A stretch of 30,866 nucleotides of DNA, from NCBI GenBank assembly GCA_037439425.1, contig JBBIWA010000073.1:1-30866 (forward strand). The letters are read 5' to 3'. A program made the translations under genes and the position numbers. The DNA is from JBBIWA01 sp037439425. Its GTDB lineage: Bacteria > Acidobacteriota > Blastocatellia > RBC074. Below are positions 1 to 8,008 of this stretch, in pieces; the first letter of the stretch is position 1; every line of letters starts with the position of its first letter. The notes under the pieces are model-generated. The model was not told the origin of the DNA and did not search any database. It saw nothing but the letters and a program-made list of their open reading frames with translations.

Positions 1-127
1 CCAAAGTGAGACTAAAGGTGCGTCAGGCCGCAGCACTCCAAAGTGAGACTAAAGGTGCGTCAGGCCGCAGCACTCCAAAGTGAGACTACCAAAGGTGCGT
101 CAGGCCGCAGCACTCCAAAGTGCTACT
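1..127. repeat. 37-bp direct tandem repeat, about 3.3 copies, truncated by window edge
   Basis: Units start at 1, 38, 75 and 115. Units 1 and 2 are identical (37 bp). Unit 3 carries a 3-bp insertion (40 bp), and the fourth copy decays after about 8 bp. There is no spacer between units, so it is not a CRISPR array. The array probably continues to the left of the window. It ends about 20 bp before the cytochrome start codon, so it lies in that gene's upstream region. Confidence 0.95.
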
Positions 128-145
128 GAAGTGCGATAAAAGGCT

Positions 146-1201
146 ATGAGAACAAACTTCCACATTTACACCCTGACTAAGCTGCTAGTGATCATCCTGC
201 TGGCGAGCGTCGTCTGGATCTCTTCTTCTCTCAACACTGCGACCACGGCTGACACCCAGTCCGGCAGCCAACCAGCTGGCAAAGCGACCGAAGGGAAGCA
301 GCTCGATCCGGCTGCCTGGGGCAGCAATCACGTGGGGAAACCGATCCCAGATTTCGTGCGCGGCGATGAATGTCTCTTCTGTCATCGCAACGATATCGGC
401 ACTACCTGGCAAAAGAACGCGCACGGCATCACTATCCGCACGCGTGAAGATGCGCCGGAGCTGGAAGCCCTGCTTGAGCAGCAAGAGTATCTCTCCAAGT
501 TCAAATCGGAGATCGAATATTTCCTCGGCAGCCGCCACTACGTTCGGTTTCTGAAAAAGGTGGGTTACGGAAAATTTGCCCTGCTCAGCACACGCGCTGA
601 TTTAGATACCGATAAACGAGTGGTTAGGTGGGTGGGCATTGAAAAGCCTGAGTGGGACCAGGAACGCTTTGCCAACCGATGTGCCGGTTGCCATACGACG
701 GCGGTGGAAGCTGAAACCAAAACCTTCAGCGCCTTCGGGCTGGACTGTTACACTTGCCATGGGAATGTTTCGCTTGATCACACCAAGGACACCTCCCTGG
801 TCTGGCTGTCAAAAAAGAATCGGTCTGACAGCCGCGTCATCACTTCGATCTGCGCTCAGTGCCATCTGAGAATAGGAGAGTCAAAATCGACCGGCCTTCC
901 TTATCCCAATAACTTCGTCGCTGGCGACAATCTCTTTCAGGATTACCAGGTGGACTTTTCAAAAGCAGACGACGAGAGCTTAAACCCTGCAGACCGCCAC
1001 ATTCTACGCAATGTTCGTGACGTGGTTCTTTACGGGAAGCTGGAACAGAATTGCCTCTCCTGCCACCAGCTTCACGTCAGCTCGACGATGAGGCATCGGC
1101 GGCAACTGAAGACAGCCATCTGCTCTGATTGTCACGAAGCGGAAGGCCCGATGAAAAACATCAAACCCTACACCGTGCACAGCGCTCTTTGCGAATACTA
1201 G
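146..1201 (+). CDS. secreted multiheme (six CXXCH) cytochrome c
   Basis: The 351-residue protein starts with a basic tip and a hydrophobic stretch (about residues 11-28), a signal peptide or membrane anchor. Six covalent heme-binding CXXCH motifs follow at about 76-80 (CLFCH), 179-183 (CAGCH), 201-205 (CYTCH), 236-240 (CAQCH), 303-307 (CLSCH) and 326-330 (CSDCH). It should therefore be an extracytoplasmic electron carrier or multiheme oxidoreductase, matured by the Sec and cytochrome c maturation pathways. The gap of about 100 residues between hemes 1 and 2 may form a globular subdomain. I cannot place it in a named enzyme family such as c554, NrfA or Hao. The start has only a weak purine-rich sequence (aaaagg) upstream. 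It is followed by a convergent gene and has no obvious redox partner in the window. Confidence 0.88.
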   Translation: MRTNFHIYTLTKLLVIILLASVVWISSSLNTATTADTQSGSQPAGKATEGKQLDPAAWGSNHVGKPIPDFVRGDECLFCHRNDIGTTWQKNAHGITIRTREDAPELEALLEQQEYLSKFKSEIEYFLGSRHYVRFLKKVGYGKFALLSTRADLDTDKRVVRWVGIEKPEWDQERFANRCAGCHTTAVEAETKTFSAFGLDCYTCHGNVSLDHTKDTSLVWLSKKNRSDSRVITSICAQCHLRIGESKSTGLPYPNNFVAGDNLFQDYQVDFSKADDESLNPADRHILRNVRDVVLYGKLEQNCLSCHQLHVSSTMRHRRQLKTAICSDCHEAEGPMKNIKPYTVHSALCEY

Positions 1202-1277
1202 GCTGGAGCATTTACATAGGTCTTCAATTAAGCGTTCAGGAAGAACAGACTCCTGGCCGATTGAAGGCTACGGGCGA

Positions 1278-1580
1278 TCAGCCCAACTTGCCTTCAGCAC
1301 GCAACTGCTCACGGACGCGATTGCGATATCTGATGGCGGCTTCGAGGACCTGGCGATACTCTTTGATCTCCACGTCGCGCCGGCAGCAGAGCAGCATCAG
1401 ACAGCCATCGTCCCGGAAGTTGTCGTCCCAGGCCATCACCTGCTCGTCGGTCCAGTCAGGTGAGTACTGCTGCATCTTCTCGTCCGGCATCCGGTCGAAA
1501 TAGGCGCGCAGATTGATAGTGGTTTCGTCGTAAGGTTCATCGTAAGGCTCTTGCTCGAAGTTCCAGATCGGTTGTTCCAT
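1278..1580 (-). CDS. small acidic hypothetical protein
   Basis: This 100-residue protein has no recognisable family. A gaggtg ribosome-binding site lies 8 nt before the ATG, which supports it as a real gene. The N-terminal half is very acidic and contains a short internal repeat (EPYDEPYDE, about residues 11-19). A Cys pair occurs near the middle (LLCCRRD), and the C-terminal third is basic and helical (YRNRVREQLRAEGKLG). No signal peptide or membrane segment is seen, so it is probably cytosolic. It is divergent from the sigma-factor gene (118 bp between start codons) and convergent with the cytochrome gene. I assign no function. Confidence 0.65.
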   Translation of the reverse strand: MEQPIWNFEQEPYDEPYDETTINLRAYFDRMPDEKMQQYSPDWTDEQVMAWDDNFRDDGCLMLLCCRRDVEIKEYRQVLEAAIRYRNRVREQLRAEGKLG

Positions 1581-1698
1581 TGCAGTTCACCTCGGCGGAG
1601 ATTAGCTCACAACGAGAAAATATTTCTACCTCGGTTGTTAATAAACGTCCCTCAGGATCGTTTTTAGTGATGGAAATGAATTTACCAAGGAGGAGACC

Positions 1699-2259
1699 GT
1701 GTTGGCCACCGCTTCTCATATTAAATTAGCTCCTGATCCACCGGAAGAGTTGGAGAGTCTTTTTCGGGAGCATTACTCACTGGTCTTCCGGACGGCTTAT
1801 CGGATCACGGGCAGCGTAGCGGATGCCGAAGATGTGCTGCAAACGATTTTCCTACGTCTGGCGCAGCGCACCAAGGATCTGGACCTGTCTCCCAGTCCGG
1901 GCAGTTATCTGAGGCGCGCTGCCATCAATGCTTCGTTGGACCTGGTTCGCAGCCGAGGCAGATCTGACTCGATTCCGCTCGAAGATATCAAGCCCGATCT
2001 TCTCCATAGCCGCGGGCGTAACCCGGAGGCTCAGCAGCTTGAGCACGAATTGCGTAACCTGATCCGGCAAGCCATTGCCAAGTTGAGCGCGCGCACAGCC
2101 GAGATCGTCGTGCTTCGCTACTTTGAGGGCTACGACAATTACGAGATCGCTCAATTGCTGGGCACCTCGCAGGTGGTTGTCGCAGTCGTGTTGCATCGCG
2201 CTCGCGGCCAACTTCGCAAGGAGATCAGCAAGTTTTTGGAGGGTCGTCATGAAGCTTAG
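1699..2259 (+). CDS. ECF-type RNA polymerase sigma factor
   Basis: The 186-residue protein has the two-domain ECF (group 4 sigma-70) layout. Region 2 is at about residues 20-90 (FREHYSLVFRTAYRITG, DAEDVLQ, then a YLRRAAINASLD helix). Region 4 is at about 125-178, with a helix-turn-helix of the form LRYFEGYDNYEIAQLLG followed by VLHRARGQLRK. It would direct RNA polymerase to a small regulon under control of the anti-sigma gene that overlaps its 3' end. The start is GTG at 1699, chosen because aaggaggag sits 4-12 nt upstream. No later start has such a site. The stop codon overlaps the next gene by 11 bp, the usual arrangement for translational coupling of sigma and anti-sigma. Confidence 0.95.
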   Translation: MLATASHIKLAPDPPEELESLFREHYSLVFRTAYRITGSVADAEDVLQTIFLRLAQRTKDLDLSPSPGSYLRRAAINASLDLVRSRGRSDSIPLEDIKPDLLHSRGRNPEAQQLEHELRNLIRQAIAKLSARTAEIVVLRYFEGYDNYEIAQLLGTSQVVVAVVLHRARGQLRKEISKFLEGRHEA

Positions 2260-4942
2260 GGACAAAGACGCCAATCGCATTCTGGATGAAGTTACTGCCG
2301 CAATTCGGACCGAAAAGCTCGACGATTCAGTGGTCGAAGCCGCTGCCGGAAGGGTGTGGGCGCGGATCGGCCGCGCCGAGGCGACAGAGGCGGTCGCAGT
2401 CGAACGCATTCGAGGGTGCGCCGATTTTGAGAAGCTGATTCCGGCTTACCTGGCTGGAAGCCTTTCCGAAGCGCGCGCGCTGCTTGTGGAAGACCACACC
2501 CGCGAATGCCTCTCGTGCCGCAAGGCGCTCAAACAAGCTCGCTCCGGCAACCAAACCGCATCCGGCCTGGAGCAACTGCGCACCTCACCAACCAGCAGCC
2601 GGCGCGCCGCCGTCTTGAAATGGGCTATCGCCGCGCTCTTGCTCATCGGAGCCGGTCTGATGGCTGCGCCTTTCGTTGAGCGCTTCTTCTCTTCTGTCAA
2701 GACGCTGCAGGCTGTCGTGCAAGCCGCCGATGGTCCGGTTTATCGGGTCTCTGATGCACAGATCAGTGCTATCGCAGTCGGCGAGACGATCCGAGCCGGC
2801 GAGTCTATCCGCACGCCGAAGGAGTCGGGCGCAGTCGTGCGGCTGCCTGATGGCTCACTGGTTGAGATGAGTCAGCGCTGCGAGTTTTCACTGACTGAAA
2901 ACTCCCAGGGTTTGACGCTTCATCTGGCCCGCGGCAACATCATCGTGCAGGCGGCTAAACAGCGCTCGCGCCCCCTCTATGTCCGGACGGCTGATTGTCT
3001 GGTCTCGGTAACGGGGACGATCTTTTCAGTTAACAGCGGGACCAAGGGCTCGCGGGTGTCAGTGATAGAAGGTCAGGTCTACGTTGATTTCGCCGGGCAG
3101 AAACACATCCTCTTGCCCGGAGATCAGATCACCACCAGAGAGAGCCTCAGCCGGGTGCAGGTCAGCGAAGAGATCGGCTGGAGCCGTGAGGCTGCTCGTT
3201 ACCGGAAGCTGATAGCTGAACTCGCAGCGTTGCGCAAGGAGCTGGACGAGAAAGTAACACGTCCAGGCCTTCGCTATGAGAGCCACCTTCTGAGTCTGGT
3301 CCCAGAAGGCACGGTCTTTTACGTCGCCCTTCCTAACCTGAGCGCCACCTTGAGTGAGTCTTATCAGCTCATCCAGGAGCGCGTCGAGCAAAACCCCGTC
3401 TTGAAGCAGTGGTGGGAGAAGGAGCTGGCCGGTGCCAGAAACGAATCGAAGCTGCAGGAAATCTTCGGAAAGATCCGCGAGTTCGGCCAATATCTAGGAC
3501 CGGAGATTCTCCTCACAGCGCAGATGGGCGTTCGCGGCGAGCCAGAGGGGCTGTTGATACTTGCCGAATTGAATAATCCGTCCGGCTTCCGCTTCTATCT
3601 GGAACAACAGATTCAGAACCTGAAGGCCGGTAGCAAGAAGGGCCCCGCCGTGCACATTCTGGATAATCCGTCTCAGGTGGCGAGCCTCTCAGGCGCGCCG
3701 CAAGCTCGTGATGGGCTCTTCGTCTGGCTTCACGATAACCTTCTGTTAGCTGCGCCGAAGCTTGAATCTGTGCAGCAGGCGGCTCGCAGAGTTGAGGTGG
3801 ATCAGGTGAGCCGGTTTGCTGAGACGCCATTTTACGCGCGCCTGGCCGAGCTATATCGCGAAGGCGCGGGCTTGATTGTGGCAGCTGATCTGGAGAGGAT
3901 GATCGCTTACGGGTTGCGTCAAAGCGCCAAAGCTCCTAACGCAAACGCGGCCGGAGCAGCCGAGCAGCTTGGACTACTCAACCTCAAGCATTTCATCCTC
4001 GAACTCAAAGAGAGTCAAGGGAAACCTCATAATCGCGCGGTCTTGACCTTCAACGAACAACCTCGCGGAATCACTAACTGGCTGGCCGCGCCTGGGCCGA
4101 TGGGAGCCTTGCAGTTCATCTCTCCGGATGCAAACGTGGTGGCAGCCTTCGTCATCAAGGAGCCGGCGGCTGTGGTAGACGATCTGCTGGCCTCGCTCAA
4201 GACGCTCAATCCCCAGCTCTGGCAGCAACTCAAAGACTTCGAGGCGCAGCATGGCATAGACATCAAGCGCGATCTGGCAACTCCGCTGGGCGGTGAATTC
4301 GCCTTCGCCCTGGATGGGCCGGTGCTGCCTGCGCCTTCGTGGAAGCTGGTCTTCGAGGTCTACGATTCGGCTCATCTTCAGCAGTCTTTTGAACGGATCG
4401 TTCAGGAGCTGAATCAGTGGGCTGCCTTGCAGGGCAAAGCCGGATTGCGCTGGGAGCAGACCGAAGTAGACGGGCACGTCTTTTACGCGCTCAAGTCGGT
4501 AGATTTCGGAGCGGAACTCCACTACACCTACACGAGCGGCTATCTGGTGGCAGCGCCCAGCCGGGCCCTGGTAGAACGCGCGATTCGCTACCGCGAGTCA
4601 GGCTCAACGCTGCTCGACTCGCCTCAATTCATCGCGACGCTGCCTGAAGATAAGCAGGCTAATTTCTCGGCGCTGCTGTATCAAAACCTGGGATCAGTAG
4701 TTGGGCCGATTGCAAGAGGCATAGGCAACGCTACCAGAGGCGGTGACAATGAAGCGCGCCAGATGCTGAGGTCAATAGGTTCGATGTCAGCCACGCTGGC
4801 CTATGCCTACGCGCTCAATGATCGGATCATCTTTTCAGTCAACAACGAGGAAGGCCCCTTCGGCCTGACTCCAGCAAACCTGTTGCGACTGATCGGTTCC
4901 CCGGGCATTGAACACATCATGAGGGGGGCTCAGCACAGATAG
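2249..4942 (+). CDS. zinc-finger anti-sigma factor with FecR domain and large DUF3352-like C-terminal region
   Basis: I place the start at ATG 2249, behind a ttggaggg site and overlapping the sigma stop, giving 897 residues. The open frame extends upstream to 2123, but only through the sigma gene. The N-terminal cytosolic part has a ZAS-like metal site: C57, then H83-x3-C87-x2-C90 (HTRECLSC). One membrane helix spans about 121-142. A FecR-like beta domain follows at about 155-297 (VGETIRAGESIRTP, VRLPDGSLVEM, VSVTGTIFSV, LLPGDQITT). The remaining 590 or so residues resemble DUF3352-type repeats (SLVPEGTVFYVALPNLS, FISPDANVVAAFVIKEP) and should lie outside the inner membrane. In known ZAS and FecR systems the extracytoplasmic part receives the signal and the N-terminus holds the sigma factor. 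That role is inferred here. The first metal ligand is Cys instead of the usual His. Confidence 0.88.
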   Translation: MKLRDKDANRILDEVTAAIRTEKLDDSVVEAAAGRVWARIGRAEATEAVAVERIRGCADFEKLIPAYLAGSLSEARALLVEDHTRECLSCRKALKQARSGNQTASGLEQLRTSPTSSRRAAVLKWAIAALLLIGAGLMAAPFVERFFSSVKTLQAVVQAADGPVYRVSDAQISAIAVGETIRAGESIRTPKESGAVVRLPDGSLVEMSQRCEFSLTENSQGLTLHLARGNIIVQAAKQRSRPLYVRTADCLVSVTGTIFSVNSGTKGSRVSVIEGQVYVDFAGQKHILLPGDQITTRESLSRVQVSEEIGWSREAARYRKLIAELAALRKELDEKVTRPGLRYESHLLSLVPEGTVFYVALPNLSATLSESYQLIQERVEQNPVLKQWWEKELAGARNESKLQEIFGKIREFGQYLGPEILLTAQMGVRGEPEGLLILAELNNPSGFRFYLEQQIQNLKAGSKKGPAVHILDNPSQVASLSGAPQARDGLFVWLHDNLLLAAPKLESVQQAARRVEVDQVSRFAETPFYARLAELYREGAGLIVAADLERMIAYGLRQSAKAPNANAAGAAEQLGLLNLKHFILELKESQGKPHNRAVLTFNEQPRGITNWLAAPGPMGALQFISPDANVVAAFVIKEPAAVVDDLLASLKTLNPQLWQQLKDFEAQHGIDIKRDLATPLGGEFAFALDGPVLPAPSWKLVFEVYDSAHLQQSFERIVQELNQWAALQGKAGLRWEQTEVDGHVFYALKSVDFGAELHYTYTSGYLVAAPSRALVERAIRYRESGSTLLDSPQFIATLPEDKQANFSALLYQNLGSVVGPIARGIGNATRGGDNEARQMLRSIGSMSATLAYAYALNDRIIFSVNNEEGPFGLTPANLLRLIGSPGIEHIMRGAQHR

Positions 4943-4967
4943 CCCGAGCATAAGTTTTTCCACTCAA

Positions 4968-5015
4968 ACGCCAAGGGGCGGGAACTAAAACCTGCTCCTT
5001 GGCGTAAGTTTATTT
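4968..5015 (+). terminator. strong hairpin after the anti-sigma gene, followed by a T-rich tract
   Basis: The left arm is 4968-4982, the right arm 4991-5005, and the loop 8 nt (aactaaaa). The 15-bp stem has 13 Watson-Crick pairs and two G-U pairs when read as + strand RNA. The wobble pairs favour the + strand. It is followed by aagtttattt, a moderate U-rich tail. It lies between the anti-sigma stop and the lipoprotein start, so it may act as a full terminator or an attenuator. Confidence 0.7.
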
Positions 5016-5051
5016 ACGAACGAGGTGGCTTGTCGTTCTGGAGGTCATTCA

Positions 5052-5930
5052 ATGGGACGAAGTTCGATCGCAGTTTTGATTATCACAATAGCAGCGATCT
5101 TCTCCGCGCTGGCAGTCGCAAGTTGCGTCGTTCACAGGTCTGGCAACAGGTCCCGCACAGAGCAGCAAGCGCCGAGCGGTGAGCAACGCGACAGCAATCC
5201 GAGCAACGAGATTCACCAGAGCTATCGACTGGCCAAAGGCGCGCGCGTGGAAATCTCCGACATCAGGGGCAAAGTAGAGATTGAAACGGCAGAGAGCGAG
5301 CAGGCCGAAGTGCACATCATCAGCTCTGCGCGCTATCGTGAAGACCTGGAAGAGGACAAAATCACCATTGAACATATGCCGGCCAATCTCTCTATTCGTG
5401 GTCAGCGCGCTCGCAGGCGCAGCCTCTTCCTCTCGCTGCTTGGAAGCAGCCGGCCTCAACATCGTGTTATGCTCAAGCTACCCCGCTGGATTGAACTGAC
5501 TGCTGGCGGAATCAATGGTGGAATCAGCATTGGTGAGATTGAGGGCGCGCTTCAGATAAGCGGAGTCAACGGCCGAGTCCAGATCGCGCAGGCAAGCGGG
5601 ATGGGATCACTTTCAACCATCAACGGACTGGTCGAGGTCGGTATCAAAGGTTTGGATGAAGGTGGCCTGAAAGTCAGCAACGTCAATGGCCCAGTTGTGT
5701 TGCGCTTGCCTGAGAAGATTAACGCCGAATTGAAGGTTTCAGGTGTCAATGGCCCTCTTCAGACTGAATTATCAAATCTCTTCGTGCAGGAAAAGAAAGG
5801 GCGGTCAAGCCTGACGGCGCGCCTTGGCGAAGGTGGCGCGCCGATCACGATCTCGTCGGTTAATGGCCCGGTGAGACTTTCCAACACGGAAATAGTGAAA
5901 GAAGCGCCTGCTAAGGTGGCAGCGAAGTAA
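5052..5930 (+). CDS. lipoprotein with DUF4097-type beta-strand repeats
   Basis: The start at ATG 5052 follows a ggagg site, giving 292 residues. An upstream in-frame ATG at 5025 lacks one. The N-terminus is a lipoprotein signal with a lipobox ending VAS-C25, so the mature protein should be lipid-anchored at a membrane. The body shows the repetitive right-handed beta pattern of the DUF4097 (putative adhesin / LiaG-like) family. Recurring turns containing VNG or ING occur (GGINGGISIGEIEGALQISG, VNGRVQIA, INGLVEVGIKG, VNGPVVLRLPE, VNGPLQTELS, VNGPVRLS). Members often sit beside sigma/anti-sigma or two-component genes for envelope stress, which matches its place downstream of the ECF pair. Its molecular function is unknown. 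A hairpin separates it from the anti-sigma gene. Confidence 0.85.
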   Translation: MGRSSIAVLIITIAAIFSALAVASCVVHRSGNRSRTEQQAPSGEQRDSNPSNEIHQSYRLAKGARVEISDIRGKVEIETAESEQAEVHIISSARYREDLEEDKITIEHMPANLSIRGQRARRRSLFLSLLGSSRPQHRVMLKLPRWIELTAGGINGGISIGEIEGALQISGVNGRVQIAQASGMGSLSTINGLVEVGIKGLDEGGLKVSNVNGPVVLRLPEKINAELKVSGVNGPLQTELSNLFVQEKKGRSSLTARLGEGGAPITISSVNGPVRLSNTEIVKEAPAKVAAK

Positions 5931-6021
5931 GCGCTCAGACTTTAGTGGTCAAGCTGGAGTGTCGGCTTGCGGCAGGTGACATAGAGTTTAGAAAAACAGC
6001 TTATCCCTAGCTCATCCCTGG

Positions 6022-6123
6022 GAGCGCACGCATCCTTGTGTGCTCGCTCTAGGCGACGGCTCCGATTAACTTCGCCGAGCCCCTATCGTAGTTCCTGCAC
6101 GCTGGAAGCGTGTGCTCTCAGGA
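6022..6123. repeat. palindrome-rich intergenic sequence
   Basis: The 283-bp spacer between the lipoprotein and ABC genes holds several small dyads. One is gagcgcac (6022-6029) with gtgtgctc (6038-6045), with one G-U pair. Another is at 6093-6123, where outer arms tcctg/cagga enclose a perfect cacgct/agcgtg stem with a 3-nt loop. A related word (gcgtgtgctc) recurs near 6147. It looks like degenerate REP-type sequence, and similar words appear near 30140-30230. Confidence 0.5.
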
Positions 6124-6213
6124 AGGACTCTACAAGGCGAAGCGCGCTGGCGGCGTGTGCTCCCGGGGGGTAACCTGGCGTCATTGGCTTAAAGGTCATA
6201 CGCTATATCGAAC

Positions 6214-7143
6214 ATGAATCCGGTAATCGAACTAGATGGTTTGGGAGTCAGCTTCGGCACTCGCCCGATTCTGCAAGACCTGCGCGCTTCAGTCTCAGGG
6301 CGGGCGATTGGCTTGCTGGGGCCTAACGGCGCGGGCAAGACCACGCTGGTTCATACGCTGCTTGGCTTTCATCGGCCCACCACTGGCACCGCGCGCATCT
6401 TTGGCCGAGACATCAGGAGTGAGGCGAAAGAGATCAAATCGCTCATCGGCTACATGCCTGAGCGCGACTCGTTCATTGACAATATGAGCTGCGTGCAGTT
6501 CGTGCGCTTGATGGCCGAATTATCGGGACTGCCGTCCGCAGCAGCTTTAGAGCGAGCGCACGAGGCTTTGTTTTATGTGGGCTTGGGGGAAGCGCGTTAT
6601 CGCGAGCTGGGCACTTACTCTCTGGGCATGAAACAACTGGCCAAACTCGCTCAGGCCATCGTGCATGGGCCGCGCCTGCTCTTGCTTGACGAACCAACCA
6701 ATGGATTGGACCCGCCGGCCAGAAAACGAATGTTGGAACTGATTCGCGAAATCCGTGACAGCGGCCAGACTCAGATTCTGCTTTCGTCCCACCTGCTGCG
6801 CGATGTGGAAGAATGTTGCGAAGAGATTCTGATCCTGAAGCAAGGCCGCATCGCTGTCTATTGCAATCTGGAAGAAGAGCGCAAAGCCAATCTGAAATTC
6901 CTGGAGATGGAGACGCGAGGCGATTTGAACTCGTTCGCTGAAGCGGTCGCGAACCTGGGATGCGAGTACGCTATGGTTGGCAGGCAGCGGATCAAACTGG
7001 TACTGCCGGACGAGATCAAGATTCGGGATATCTATCGCCTGGCTGCGGAGCGACAGATTCAGATCCGGCGCTTGGACTACAAGCGCGACTCGCTGGAAGA
7101 TATTTTCCTCAAGGCTATGGAGGATCATTATGGCAGTTTATGA
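6214..7143 (+). CDS. ABC transporter ATP-binding protein (ABC-2 / NatA-like), first pair
   Basis: The 309-residue ATPase carries all nucleotide-binding motifs: Walker A GPNGAGKTT (36-44), signature YSLGMKQ (about 136-142), Walker B LLLLDEP (about 156-162) with D-loop NGLDP, and an H-loop histidine (SSH, about 194). The C-terminal region of about 90 residues is the accessory domain typical of NatA/CcmA-like exporters. It should pair with the permease encoded next, whose start overlaps its stop by 14 bp. The substrate is unknown. An export role at the envelope is inferred from the ABC-2 type partner and the neighbouring lipoprotein and sigma genes. Confidence 0.93.
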   Translation: MNPVIELDGLGVSFGTRPILQDLRASVSGRAIGLLGPNGAGKTTLVHTLLGFHRPTTGTARIFGRDIRSEAKEIKSLIGYMPERDSFIDNMSCVQFVRLMAELSGLPSAAALERAHEALFYVGLGEARYRELGTYSLGMKQLAKLAQAIVHGPRLLLLDEPTNGLDPPARKRMLELIREIRDSGQTQILLSSHLLRDVEECCEEILILKQGRIAVYCNLEEERKANLKFLEMETRGDLNSFAEAVANLGCEYAMVGRQRIKLVLPDEIKIRDIYRLAAERQIQIRRLDYKRDSLEDIFLKAMEDHYGSL

Positions 7144-8008
7144 ACACAAGTATCGGCCCTATCAGGGGCCGGTGACTCCGGCCTGGTCTCGGTTTCTGAT
7201 TCTGCCGCGTTACGCCTACCAGTCCGTCTTTCAGTCCAAGTTTTTCATCGCCCTCTTCGCGCTTTGCTTCGTCTCTCCGCTGGTGATGGCGATCTTAATC
7301 TACCTGCACCACAACGTGAATGCGCTGGCGCTGCTGGAGTTGAAAGCTTCAGATCTGGTGCCGATCAATGCTTTTTTCTTCCGCGTCTTCATTATGATTC
7401 AGGGCAGCCTAGCCTTTCTGATCACGGTGATTATCGGGCCGGTGCTGGTTTCGCGCGATCTGGCTAACAATGCACTGCCTCTTTATCTTTGCCGTCCCTT
7501 CTCGCGCGCAGAATACGTGCTTGGCAAGATGTCGGTGCTCGTGATCCTGCTTTCAGCGATCACCTGGGTGCCGGGCTTGCTGCTTTTCTGCTTTCAGGCA
7601 TCTCTGGAAGGCTTCGGCTGGCTTGGGGAAAACCTGTGGGTAGCGGGAGCCATCTTCATCAGCAGTTGGACCTGGATCATCGCCCTGTCGTTATTGTCCA
7701 TGGCGCTTTCGGCCTGGATCAAATGGCGAATAGCAGCTAGCGCGGCCCTATTTGGCGTCTTCACTATCCCGAACGCGATTGGCCTGATGATCAGCGAGCT
7801 GCTGCGTACCCCATACGGCAATCTAATCAGCCCTTCAGTGCTGATGCAGACTGTCACCGATGGCCTCTTTGGCCAGCACAACACATTGGACCTGCCCGCG
7901 TGGATGGTGCTGCCGCTATGGAGCGCCTGGGGCGCTGTGCTTGTGATTTGCCTGTCTTGTCTCTTTCTGCTGGCCAGAAAGGTCCGTGCCTACGAGGTGG
8001 TGTCATGA
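7130..8008 (+). CDS. ABC-2 type permease, first pair
   Basis: I chose ATG 7130 because ggagg lies about 7 nt upstream and the 14-bp overlap with the ATPase suggests translational coupling. The open frame continues upstream only inside the ATPase gene. The 292-residue product has about six hydrophobic segments. The first follows a cytosolic N-terminus (about residues 30-56), then there are pairs in the middle (SLAFLITVIIGPVLVSRDL, MSVLVILLSAITWVPGLLLF, WIIALSLLSMALSAWI) and one at the end (AVLVICLSCLFLLA). The stretch SRDLANNALPLYLCRPFSR resembles the coupling region of ABC-2 permeases, where the membrane subunit contacts the ATPase. The stop overlaps the next ATPase start (ATGA). Confidence 0.9.
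   Translation: MAVYEHKYRPYQGPVTPAWSRFLILPRYAYQSVFQSKFFIALFALCFVSPLVMAILIYLHHNVNALALLELKASDLVPINAFFFRVFIMIQGSLAFLITVIIGPVLVSRDLANNALPLYLCRPFSRAEYVLGKMSVLVILLSAITWVPGLLLFCFQASLEGFGWLGENLWVAGAIFISSWTWIIALSLLSMALSAWIKWRIAASAALFGVFTIPNAIGLMISELLRTPYGNLISPSVLMQTVTDGLFGQHNTLDLPAWMVLPLWSAWGAVLVICLSCLFLLARKVRAYEVVS

Noticed and set aside
1..127. CRISPR array
   Set aside because: The repeats are directly adjacent without unique spacers, and no cas genes are present.
3059..4522. Long minus-strand frames opposite the anti-sigma gene
   Set aside because: They lie antisense to a well-supported gene and resemble no protein family.
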